A stretch of 14,016 nucleotides of DNA. It comes from DASWHK01 sp036398215 (GTDB taxonomy: Bacteria; Acidobacteriota; UBA890). The stretch covers positions 1-14,016 of the forward strand of contig DASWHK010000018.1 in assembly GCA_036398215.1 (NCBI GenBank). The letters run 5' to 3'. A program made the translations under genes and the position numbers. Positions 1-7,421 of the stretch are shown one piece after another (the stretch's first letter is position 1; each line of letters starts with the position of its first letter). The notes below the pieces were generated by a model. The model saw nothing but the letters and a program-made list of their open reading frames with translations, was not told where the DNA came from and ran no database searches.

Positions 1-524
1 GCGGCGAACGGGCTCGAGGTCACCACGGCGTCCATTGTGGCGACCATCCGCTGGTCGAGGCGGCGGTAGATCGCCAGCGCCGCCGCCATCGGCCAGCGGG
101 CCCAACCGAGCCGCCGCAGCACCTCCTCGCGATCCTGGAACAGGACCCGCGGCGGCTCCCAGCAGTAGTAGATCGACGGGATGCCGGCGGCGCGGCTGGC
201 GGACAGTCGCCGCCGGGCAAGGAGAAGGGCAGGACCGAAGAAAACTCGGAAGTCGGCCTCGGGGTCGAGCAGGCGGCCGAGCCCGAAGGTGCGCGTGTAG
301 TCGGAGACCGCGTTGAGGTAGCGGCTGCGGCTCCAATCCAGCCGCGCGCCGCTGGTGACCAGCTCGACCCCGGCGTCGAGCCGCGGCCGGCAAGAGGCGT
401 CGAACTGGTGGCACACGATGCGCGGCCGGTGCCCCGCCGCCGCCAGCGCGCCGGCGAGGCCGAGGATCGCCCGCTCCGCCCCCGACAGCAGCTTGAAGCG
501 GGGAAACACCAGGTCGATGCGCAT
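1..524 (-). CDS. GT4-type glycosyltransferase, N-terminal part (runs off left edge)
   Basis: Partial gene: 174 codons plus 2 nt are visible and the C-terminal half lies outside the window. The protein opens with a Rossmann-type strand (MRIDLVFPRF) followed by a glycine/acid loop and helix at residues 14-30 (SGAERAILGLAGALAAAGH), the usual acceptor-side start of GT-B family 4 enzymes. Residues 119-126 (YYCWEPPR) match the aromatic-plus-EPPR pattern common in the N-domains of these transferases, and residues 165-172 (DAVVTSSP) match the usual strand that ends in a Ser-rich turn. The ATG at 524 has GGAGG four bases upstream and follows the stop of the previous gene by 10 nt; a GTG directly before it is too close to the ribosome site. 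The donor-binding C-domain cannot be checked, so the sugar specificity is unknown. It probably adds one sugar to the cluster's glycan in the cytoplasm. Confidence 0.8.
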   Translation of the reverse strand, partial: MRIDLVFPRFKLLSGAERAILGLAGALAAAGHRPRIVCHQFDASCRPRLDAGVELVTSGARLDWSRSRYLNAVSDYTRTFGLGRLLDPEADFRVFFGPALLLARRRLSASRAAGIPSIYYCWEPPRVLFQDREEVLRRLGWARWPMAAALAIYRRLDQRMVATMDAVVTSSPFA

Positions 525-534
525 CACGCCTCCG

Positions 535-1854
535 TCAGCCCGCGCCTTCCCGCAGATCGGCCGCGGCGACGTCGTCTCCGGCCGGGCCCGTGCCGGCGCC
601 TGCCCGGTCACCTCCGCCGGCGCCCGCCAGCGACGCATACAGCTCCTCGAAGCGGGCCGCCACCCGGTCCCAGTCCAGCCGCGCCTCGGCGTCGGCGCGG
701 GCGGCGCGGCCCAGCGCCGCGCGGCGGGCGTCGTCCTCGAGCAGGTCGGCGATCGCCGCCGCCAGCGCGGCGACGTCGCCCTCCGCCACCAGCGCCACGG
801 TCTCGCCGTCGCGGCCGATGTCGGGGATGCCGCCGACCCGACTGGCGACCACAGCAGTCCCGCTCGCCAGCGCCTCGAGAAAGACGTTGGGCAGCCCGTC
901 GACGTTGCCGCCGGGGCCGTGCACCGACGGCACCGCGATGACGTCGGCGGCGGCGTAGAGGTCGGGCAGCTCCTGGTGGGGCAACGCGCCGATCAGGTGC
1001 AGCGAGCCGCCGACACCGGCCGCCGCGGCCTGCTGGGCGAGCGACTCACGCAGCGGCCCGTCGCCGGCGATCAACAGCCGGGCCGCCGGCACCCGGGCGC
1101 GCACCGCCAGCAGCGCCGCGATCAGGTGGTTGAAGCCCTTCTTGTAGACCAGCCGTCCCACCGCCAGGATCAATGGATCGTCCGGGTCGAAGCCGTGGCG
1201 CTCGCCGAGCCGGTAGCGGAAGGCCGAGCGCACCTGCGCGGTGAGCGGGCGGAAACGCTCGATGTCGACCCCGTAGGGGACCCAGGCCGGCGCGGGGCCG
1301 GCGCCCAGCGCCCCCACCCGCGCCGCCAGGTCGCGGGAGCAAGCGGTCAGCGCCGCCGCCCGCCGCAGCCCCCAGCGCGCCGCCGCCGCCGCCCAGCGGC
1401 GGCGCTCGGCCAGAAAGACGCCGCTGCCGTGGCACGAAACCACCATCGGCTCGTCGCGGCCGCGCAGCGCCCAGGCGACGATCGGCGCCGCCGGCAGCAG
1501 CCAGTGGGCGTGCACGACGTCGATGCTGCGCTCGTCCAGGATCCGGCGCAGCGCGCGGGACGCCGCGGCGGCCGCCCACGGCGCCGCCAGGTAGGCGTCC
1601 CAGCGCAGGCTGCGGTCGGCGGTCAGCGCCTGGGCGTATCCCCACGGGTGCCAGCGCTCCAGCGGGGTGGTCCGGAAGGCGTGCAGGGTCGCCTTCTGAC
1701 CCTTTCGTTGCAGCTGCAGCCGCGGGTGCCACGGCAGCAGCACGTGGACCTCGTGGCCGCGGGCGCCGAGCGCCTCGACCAGCGCGGCGACGAAGGCGGC
1801 GCTGCTGTCTTCCTCGTTCAGGGGATAGGTGGTGGCCAGATGGAGGATGTTCAT
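535..1854 (-). CDS. GT4 family glycosyltransferase (439 aa)
   Basis: A full-length GT-B retaining glycosyltransferase with both Rossmann domains. N-domain landmarks: the N-terminal MNILHLATTYP strand, VVHAHWLLP (113-121) and SCHGSGVF (140-147). C-domain landmarks: VPYGVDIERF (192-201), the donor-site AVGRLVYKKGF (231-241), LIAGDGP (261-267) and the nucleotide-sugar loop DGLPNVFLEALASG (319-332), where D319 and E327 occupy the two acidic positions of the family's E-x7-E motif. The last 30 residues are Gly/Ala-rich and look disordered. The ATG overlaps the stop of the upstream membrane-protein gene (ATGA at 1854-1851), which suggests translational coupling. It has no secretion signal, so it should act at the cytoplasmic face. 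Donor and acceptor cannot be read from the sequence. A longer in-frame extension beyond 1854 is only out-of-frame read-through of the neighbouring gene. Confidence 0.93.
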   Translation of the reverse strand: MNILHLATTYPLNEEDSSAAFVAALVEALGARGHEVHVLLPWHPRLQLQRKGQKATLHAFRTTPLERWHPWGYAQALTADRSLRWDAYLAAPWAAAAASRALRRILDERSIDVVHAHWLLPAAPIVAWALRGRDEPMVVSCHGSGVFLAERRRWAAAAARWGLRRAAALTACSRDLAARVGALGAGPAPAWVPYGVDIERFRPLTAQVRSAFRYRLGERHGFDPDDPLILAVGRLVYKKGFNHLIAALLAVRARVPAARLLIAGDGPLRESLAQQAAAAGVGGSLHLIGALPHQELPDLYAAADVIAVPSVHGPGGNVDGLPNVFLEALASGTAVVASRVGGIPDIGRDGETVALVAEGDVAALAAAIADLLEDDARRAALGRAARADAEARLDWDRVAARFEELYASLAGAGGGDRAGAGTGPAGDDVAAADLREGAG

Positions 1855-2804
1855 CGAGCCGCCGGCGGTTGCCGGTCGCGCGGCGGGCTGAGGAACCAGG
1901 CGGCCCAACCGGTGACGCTGTTGAGCACGTACATGGCGAGCAGCAGCAACGAAAGCGCCAGCATCGCCTCGGACGAGGCCCCCAGGAACGGCGCCGCGGC
2001 GACATAGAGCGCGTCGCGGGTGCCGATCCCGAGCACCGTGATCGGCATCAGTCCGACGAGCGCGCCCAGCGCCGACAGCACCGCCAGCGACCACGCCGAG
2101 GCGTCGATCGACAGGCCGCGCGCCAGCAGCACGCTGGCACCGGCGAAGCCCGCGACGCTGGCCGCCGTGAGCACCTGCGCCAGCAGCACGTGGGCGGCCG
2201 GGGGGGCCGGCGGCGAGACGCCGTCGGCCCCCGGAAGCCGCCGCAGCGCCCAGTTCAAAGGTCGCGCCAGCAGGCCCTCGCGCGTCGGCCGCCACACGGT
2301 GCCAGCGACGAACCCGGCGAGGCCGAGCGCCACCAGCGCCGGACCGGCCCAGGGCGGCACGCCGGGCAGGATCACGACGGCGCCGAGCGCCAGGGCACAG
2401 ACCTGGCCGAGGTCGAGGAAGCGGTCGTAGACGACCGACGCGATGCCGGCGGCGAGGCCGGCCTCGGCGCGCCGGTCGCGGATGTAGTACGCCTTCACCA
2501 GGTCGCCGACGCGGCCCGGCGTGATCGCCGCCACGAAGGTGGCGAGCAGATAGAGGCGGACGGCCTCGCCGATGGGCAGCGGGATTCCGAGGCCGGCGCA
2601 CAGCAGCCGCCAGCGCAGCGAGCGCAGCAGCAGCACCGCGGTGGCCAGCAGCGCCGCCAGCACCACCGGCAGCGGATCGACGTTCCACAGTGCCGCGGCA
2701 AGATCGGCGGCGCCGACGCGCCACAGGACGACCAGCAGCAGGCCGACGCCGATCAGGCGCCATCCCGTCGCCATCCAGAAGGGACGCTTGGCCGGCGTGC
2801 TCAC
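1851..2804 (-). CDS. Lysylphosphatidylglycerol synthase TM-region/UPF0104 family membrane protein (317 aa)
   Basis: A polytopic inner-membrane protein of about seven or eight helices (near residues 14-30, 45-60, 82-96, 133-148, 151-170, 205-228, 237-256, 262-300). Family-type motifs are TPGRVGDLVKAYYIR (95-109), DRFLDL (127-132) and a C-terminal PITVLGIGTRDALYV (254-268), which resembles the conserved GxGxRE region of the family. It contains only the membrane part; the soluble aminoacyl-transfer domain of MprF is absent, as is usual for members in glycan clusters. Relatives of unknown mechanism are often paired with GT2 enzymes, and in the archaeal protein AglD a GT2 domain is fused to this same type of membrane domain. 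Here it follows a GT2 gene with GTGA overlapping start/stop codons, so it probably handles a polyprenyl-linked sugar; flippase activity is speculation. The start is the GTG at 2804, chosen for that overlap; the ATG ten codons later is the alternative. Confidence 0.85.
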   Translation of the reverse strand: MSTPAKRPFWMATGWRLIGVGLLLVVLWRVGAADLAAALWNVDPLPVVLAALLATAVLLLRSLRWRLLCAGLGIPLPIGEAVRLYLLATFVAAITPGRVGDLVKAYYIRDRRAEAGLAAGIASVVYDRFLDLGQVCALALGAVVILPGVPPWAGPALVALGLAGFVAGTVWRPTREGLLARPLNWALRRLPGADGVSPPAPPAAHVLLAQVLTAASVAGFAGASVLLARGLSIDASAWSLAVLSALGALVGLMPITVLGIGTRDALYVAAAPFLGASSEAMLALSLLLLAMYVLNSVTGWAAWFLSPPRDRQPPAAR

Positions 2805-3661
2805 TTCTGCAGGCGCTCGAAGCGCATCAGGGCGATTTGCTCCGAAACCAGGCCGACCAGGAAGGTCACCACGCTCATCGTGCACAGCAGGACCGTGGCG
2901 TCGGTGACGTCGAGCCTGCTGGCGATCGTGTAGGCCCCATAACCGGCGCCGGCGAGGAACATCAGGATGCTGGCGGGCAAAAACACCCGCATCGGCGAGA
3001 ACAGCACGATCATCCGCAGGGCGATGACGACGAACTTGGTGCCGTCGGAAAACAGGCGGATCTTGCTCGCGCCGACCCTGCGGCTCGCCTCGATCGGCAC
3101 GAAGCCGACATTGTAACCGGCCTTGATGAAGGCCAGCGTGCTGGTGGTCGGGTACGAGAAGCCGTTGGGAAACAGCGGCAGGAACTCCACCATCTTGTCG
3201 CGCCACGCGGCCCGGAACCCCGAGGTCAGGTCGAGGACCCGCTGGTTCGAAAGATAGGTCGCCAGCCGGTTGTAGAAGCCGTTGCCCAGCCGCCGCAGCA
3301 AGCCGCCGCTGCCGCCGCCGTCCTGGCGCGCGCCGATCACCAGGTCGTAGGTCGCGAGCTCGGCGAGCAGCGCGGGGATCTGCCGCGGGTCGTGCTGGCC
3401 GTCGGCATCCATCAGGCAGACGATGTCGCCGGTCGCGGCCCGCAGGCCGGTCTTGACCGCGGCGCCGTTGCCCTTGTTGTAGGGATGGCGGATGACGGTG
3501 ACGCCCTCCGCCGCGGCGCGCGCCGCGGTCTCGTCGGCGGAGCCGTCGTCGACCACGATGATCTGCCAGTCGCCGGCGGCCACCTCGCGGAGCGAGGCGA
3601 TGACGCTGCCGATGATCTCGGCCTCGTTGTAGGCGGGCAGGACGACGCTCACCGAGGGCAT
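2801..3661 (-). CDS. GT2 glycosyltransferase, polyprenyl-phosphate-sugar-synthase-like, with two C-terminal TM helices (286 aa)
   Basis: GT-A fold family 2 enzyme. Residues 4-12 (VSVVLPAYN) begin the nucleotide-binding fold, DDGS (38-41) contacts the nucleotide, and the metal-binding D-x-D lies in MDADGQHDP (84-92). DLTSGFRA (144-151) is the acceptor-side motif typical of dolichol/undecaprenyl-phosphate mannosyl- or glucosyltransferase relatives (DPM1/GtrB-like). A positively charged juxtamembrane stretch (193-204) is followed by two hydrophobic segments, about 213-246 and 256-275, which anchor the catalytic domain on the cytoplasmic face. Likely role: transfer of one sugar from a nucleotide donor to a polyprenyl phosphate. 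The start ATG at 3661 follows the stop of the other GT2 gene by 4 nt, with a GAGG about ten bases upstream. Its stop overlaps the start of the UPF0104-type gene. The donor sugar is unknown. Confidence 0.9.
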   Translation of the reverse strand: MPSVSVVLPAYNEAEIIGSVIASLREVAAGDWQIIVVDDGSADETAARAAAEGVTVIRHPYNKGNGAAVKTGLRAATGDIVCLMDADGQHDPRQIPALLAELATYDLVIGARQDGGGSGGLLRRLGNGFYNRLATYLSNQRVLDLTSGFRAAWRDKMVEFLPLFPNGFSYPTTSTLAFIKAGYNVGFVPIEASRRVGASKIRLFSDGTKFVVIALRMIVLFSPMRVFLPASILMFLAGAGYGAYTIASRLDVTDATVLLCTMSVVTFLVGLVSEQIALMRFERLQK

Positions 3662-3665
3662 CGGC

Positions 3666-4691
3666 TCAGCCTCGGACGTCGGCGGCCGGCGGCTTTTCCG
3701 CCGGAGAGCCTGGGGAGACGCGGGCTCGGGGGGCCGGCGCGGCGGCGCGCCGCGTCTCTGCCCGGTCGAGCTCGTTCTTGCGCACCCGGTAGGTGATCTC
3801 CTCGAGGAGGCGGCGGTTGGTCGCCAACAGATCGGCGAGGATCGCGATGGCCAGCAGCAGGAAGCCGACGATCGACAGGATCGCCGCCAGGATCAACGAC
3901 TGGACATTGCCGGTCCCCGCGCCGAGATACAGGTAGCGGATTCCGATCAACACGCCGGCCAGGACCATCAACGAGCCGCCGACGCTGAAGATCTTGAGCG
4001 GCTCGTAGAGCGCGTAGGCGCGCGCCATCGCGGCGCCGGCCTGGGCGACGTAGTGGCCCATCGTCCGCGCCAGCCGCGAGGAGCGCGGCGTGGCGCGCGA
4101 GCGAATCGGCACGTCGACCACCGCCATCTTCCGCTTGCCGGCCTGGATCAAGGTCTCGAGCGTGTAGGTGAAGTCGGTCACCACGTTGAGCTGCAGCGCC
4201 GCCTCCCGGCTGTAGGCGCGGAAGCCGCTGGGGGCGTCGGCGACGCCGGTGCCCGAGAGCCGCCGCATGGTCCACGACCCGAGCTTTTGAAGCGCCTTCT
4301 TGAGGGGGGAAAAATGAGCGAGCGTCGCCGGGCTGCGGTCGCCGACGACGATGTCGGCCTCGCCGGCGAGGATCGGCGCCACCAGCTTGGCAATATCGGC
4401 GCCCTCGTACTGGTTGTCGCCGTCGGTGTTGACGATGATGTCGGCGCCGCGCCGCAGCGATTCATCGAGCCCGGCCATGAAGGCGCGCGCCAGGCCACGG
4501 CGACGGGCGAAGCGCACAATGTATCGAACGCCTTCGCGACGGGCCACCGCGACCGTCTCGTCCGTGGAGCCGTCGTCGACGACGACGACGTCGATCTCGT
4601 CGATCCCTTCGATCCGGCGGGGGATGGCGGCCAGCGTCGCGGCCAGCGCTTGGGCCTCGTTGTGGCAGGGGATCTGGACGATCAACTTCAT
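3666..4691 (-). CDS. GT2 glycosyltransferase with two C-terminal TM helices (341 aa)
   Basis: A second GT-A family 2 enzyme, clearly related in layout to its downstream neighbour but well diverged in sequence. MKLIVQIPCHNEA (1-13) starts the fold, VVDDGSTDET (37-46) is the nucleotide site, and NTDGDNQYEG (88-97) carries the D-x-D metal site. APSGFRAYS (153-161) is the acceptor-side motif. Two membrane segments lie at about 234-256 and 264-288, followed by a charged, Pro/Ala-rich tail (300-341) that looks disordered. The PCHNE opening and NTDGDNQYEG motif are seen in GT2 enzymes of polysaccharide loci that act on lipid carriers. The start at 4691 is preceded by GAGG at five bases; an ATG 11 codons earlier (4724) would add an implausible Arg/Glu/Pro-rich leader and sits 2 bases from the upstream stop. 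Membrane-bound transfer to a lipid-linked acceptor is inferred; substrate unknown. Confidence 0.9.
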   Translation of the reverse strand: MKLIVQIPCHNEAQALAATLAAIPRRIEGIDEIDVVVVDDGSTDETVAVARREGVRYIVRFARRRGLARAFMAGLDESLRRGADIIVNTDGDNQYEGADIAKLVAPILAGEADIVVGDRSPATLAHFSPLKKALQKLGSWTMRRLSGTGVADAPSGFRAYSREAALQLNVVTDFTYTLETLIQAGKRKMAVVDVPIRSRATPRSSRLARTMGHYVAQAGAAMARAYALYEPLKIFSVGGSLMVLAGVLIGIRYLYLGAGTGNVQSLILAAILSIVGFLLLAIAILADLLATNRRLLEEITYRVRKNELDRAETRRAAAPAPRARVSPGSPAEKPPAADVRG

Positions 4692-4725
4692 CGGAGCCTC
4701 GCCGGGACCCTCGCGCGGGCGCAAC

Positions 4726-7413
4726 TCAATGCCAGAGTATCGCGTTGACGAAGATGCCGAGGTAACGCATGTCGCCGCTGCCGCTCACCGCGTCGGGCTG
4801 GAGGGGCTCGGTAAACAGCTCGAGCACGGGAGCCCTTCCTTCTGCCGGCCGCCAGTCGGAGGGTACCTCGAAAACGTAGTCGGTCCATCCCTGCTCGATC
4901 GTAATCTCGCCCAGCGGGACCCCGTCGAGGTGCGCCCGCAGCGTGCGGTTGAACGCGCCCGAGCCCCCGATCGTGTCGGCATGGACGACGATCTCGCGGG
5001 CGGCCGCGTCGAGGCCGGGCAGCCAGAACCTCCCGGTCCCCTTGGTCCAGCGCGCGGTGAACGGGCCGGAGACCTCGGCCGACAGCGCTTCACCGACGTA
5101 GATGTCGTCCCACTCGCCGACGTCGAGGCCGCCGGCGAGCGGCCCGTTGGTCCCGCCCGGCTCGAGACGGTAGGTCGCGAAGCGGATCTCGTTCTCCAGC
5201 ACGCGGCGCGGCAGCTCGCCGAACCCCTGTTCCAGCGCGCGGCGTCGGAACACCCAGTTGCGGTGGGGCACCAGCCGCGGCGTCGGGAAGTAGTAGTTGA
5301 ACCCCTGAGTAAAGAAGTAGACCGAACGCCCCCGCTGGGCCTGGCGGCGCACGAAGTCCAGCAGGGCCCGCTCACCGGCCATCTGTTTCGTCTGCAGCAT
5401 CACGACGTCGAAGCCTTTCCAGAACTTCAGCGCCGGAGCGAAATCCCGTACGCCCCAGTCGGAGCGCGCCTCGAAGACCAGCACGGCGTTGTCATCGAGG
5501 CTGGAGGCGATCTCCTCGACCATCGCGATGGCGGGCCCGGGCTCGTTGACGTCGCGGTAGCGGAGGCCCTCGTGGGCGACGCCGGCGATCAGCAACGCGC
5601 CGGCCACGGCGGCGGCGGCCGACCAGCCGAGCTCGGCGCCAGCGCCTCCGGGCCCACGTATCCCTGACGGCGCAGTGCCTGCGCCCTTCCCCGAGCTCCG
5701 ACCCGTGCCGTCGCCTCGGGTCGCGCGGATCCGCGACGGCAACCACCAGACGGCCGCGGCGGCGAAGAGGAATACGAACGGATAGATGGTCTCGTAGCGG
5801 CGCAGCGCCCACATCAAGTCGCGCGTGATCGTCGGGTCGTAAAGGATCGGGACGCTGGTCGCGAGAACCACGGTGAGCACCAGCATGTCGGCCTCGCCGC
5901 GCCGCCGATCCAACAGCATCAGCGTGATGCCGGCTATCGCCAGCCAGTAAGCGGCCGGCGTCGTGGCCACCACCAGGCGCACGACGGACTCGACTCTCCA
6001 GTTGAACTCCGCCTCGATGAGCCCGGGCCGGATCAAGTACCCGTAGACCGCCAGCCCCGCGACCGCCGCGGCGACCAGGGGCCGCACCCAACCGATCCTC
6101 CGATCGGCGGCAGCGGCGGCAGGCGATGCAGCCGACCGGCGGCCCTGATCGGGGCCGTCAGCGGCCCCCGCAGGACCGCCGCCGACGCCGTCGTCCGACC
6201 GGCGGCGCAGACCCACGCGCCAGCACGCGAACAGGCCCGCGAGCAGCGCCGGAACCAGCGGGTAGAGCACCCAAAGCGAGCTGATCAACACCAGCAGGAT
6301 GTCGTACAGGTACGCCCTCAGCAGGAAGATCGCGACCAGCAGCGCCTGCCCGCCGAGCAACGACAGCGGTCCCCAGAACCAGGCGACGTCGCGGCGCGTC
6401 ACGCGGCCGCGCAGCAGGTCGAAGGCCAGGATGCCGAGCAAGGGGAAGGCCAGCCACACCGTCCAGACATGCGTCTGCCAACCAAGGCCGAAGGCAACGG
6501 CGGAGAGCAGCGCATGGGCGCGGCTGCCTTCGCGCCGGTCGACCAACAGCCCGTAGAGCCCGGCGATCATCAGCACCTGAGCGAGGATCTCGGCGCTGGC
6601 GAAGCGGGAGAACCACAGCTGTGGGGCGGATACCAGAAGAAGGATCGCCGCCGTCGTCGCGGCCGCCGGACCGTACAGGCGCAGGCCGAGAAAGAACAGC
6701 GAGACGACGCCGGCGATCGCCAGGACGGCGGTGACCCGCAGGGCGCCGCCGATTTCAGCAACCATGTAGCCGACCGCGATCGCCGCCGGGTAGAGCGGCA
6801 AGCCCTGGGGCACGACCTTTCCGCTGTCCGGATCCAGCAGGTACCAGCCCTGGATGCGCGACCCGTACTGGGCGCGTTGTTCCCGGTAGTCGTGGCCCAG
6901 CAGGTCCGGCCAGGCGCTCTCGGGGATCTGGGTGACGAGCTCGTCCTCGACGACGAAGCCGCCGTCGCGCGCCGTCGCGATCCCGGCGAGCGTGTAGGTG
7001 TAGGGGTCGCGCGCCCCGACGATCTGCTCGAACGGGGGCCGGTACAGCCAGGCCCCTGCCGCGACCAGCCCGACGACGATCACCAGGGTGGCGTCGAGCG
7101 GCGCGGCGCGGCCCGCCGCCGGCAACGCCGCCGCGCCGGTGGCACGGCGCCGCGGCGCCCAGGCCAGACCGGCGGCCGCGAAGGCGACGCCCACCAGAAA
7201 GCTGAGGCGCGACAGGGCCCCGAGCTCCGCCAGCGTCACCGCCGCCCAGAGCACGAGCAGCGCCGAGAGCATCACGGCGATAAACGTCCGCTCGGCGAGG
7301 CGCGGTCGCGCCGCCGCCGGGCCGCCGGCGCCGAGCCGCCCCAGCAGCAGCCATCCCGGCAACCACAGCGACAGGGCGATCGCGACGGCGAAGAGGATGT
7401 CCGGCCCGTCCAT
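4726..7413 (-). CDS. Multi-membrane GT-C/GT39-like glycosyltransferase with soluble C-terminal domain (895 aa)
   Basis: A large integral membrane protein with roughly 14 hydrophobic helices between residues 7 and 612. The first extracytoplasmic-type loop after the helix at 108-124 holds GARDPYTYTLAG (133-144); an acidic residue here (D136) fits the catalytic base position of GT-C enzymes, which use polyprenyl-phosphate sugars on the outer side of the membrane. Two Gly/Pro/Ala/Ser-rich loops (about 400-437 and 563-596) interrupt the helices and look disordered. Residues 615-755 form a soluble alpha/beta region (for example DDNAVLVFEAR, SVYFFTQGF), and residues 775-893 look like a beta-sandwich, with alternating strands such as AREIVVHAD and the ending DMRYLGIFVNAI. 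The start ATG at 7413 has GGTGAG seven bases upstream; a GTG at 7425 overlapping the previous stop is the alternative. It lies directly upstream of two GT2 enzymes that could make its lipid-linked donor. The GT-C assignment is from topology and loop motif only. Confidence 0.75.
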   Translation of the reverse strand: MDGPDILFAVAIALSLWLPGWLLLGRLGAGGPAAARPRLAERTFIAVMLSALLVLWAAVTLAELGALSRLSFLVGVAFAAAGLAWAPRRRATGAAALPAAGRAAPLDATLVIVVGLVAAGAWLYRPPFEQIVGARDPYTYTLAGIATARDGGFVVEDELVTQIPESAWPDLLGHDYREQRAQYGSRIQGWYLLDPDSGKVVPQGLPLYPAAIAVGYMVAEIGGALRVTAVLAIAGVVSLFFLGLRLYGPAAATTAAILLLVSAPQLWFSRFASAEILAQVLMIAGLYGLLVDRREGSRAHALLSAVAFGLGWQTHVWTVWLAFPLLGILAFDLLRGRVTRRDVAWFWGPLSLLGGQALLVAIFLLRAYLYDILLVLISSLWVLYPLVPALLAGLFACWRVGLRRRSDDGVGGGPAGAADGPDQGRRSAASPAAAAADRRIGWVRPLVAAAVAGLAVYGYLIRPGLIEAEFNWRVESVVRLVVATTPAAYWLAIAGITLMLLDRRRGEADMLVLTVVLATSVPILYDPTITRDLMWALRRYETIYPFVFLFAAAAVWWLPSRIRATRGDGTGRSSGKGAGTAPSGIRGPGGAGAELGWSAAAAVAGALLIAGVAHEGLRYRDVNEPGPAIAMVEEIASSLDDNAVLVFEARSDWGVRDFAPALKFWKGFDVVMLQTKQMAGERALLDFVRRQAQRGRSVYFFTQGFNYYFPTPRLVPHRNWVFRRRALEQGFGELPRRVLENEIRFATYRLEPGGTNGPLAGGLDVGEWDDIYVGEALSAEVSGPFTARWTKGTGRFWLPGLDAAAREIVVHADTIGGSGAFNRTLRAHLDGVPLGEITIEQGWTDYVFEVPSDWRPAEGRAPVLELFTEPLQPDAVSGSGDMRYLGIFVNAILWH

Positions 7414-7421
7414 TCCGGCGC

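Noticed and set aside
355..2007. Long plus-strand open frame of 550 codons
   Set aside because: It lies opposite two well-supported minus-strand genes, is dominated by Arg/Gly/Gln/His low-complexity sequence and shows no domain motif. Such antisense frames are common in DNA of this GC content.
1855..2763. Upstream extension of the 439-aa GT4 frame to a 742-residue protein
   Set aside because: The extra N-terminal part is Arg/Ala-rich out-of-frame reading of the UPF0104-type gene. The GT4 fold begins at the ATG at 1854, which overlaps that gene's stop.
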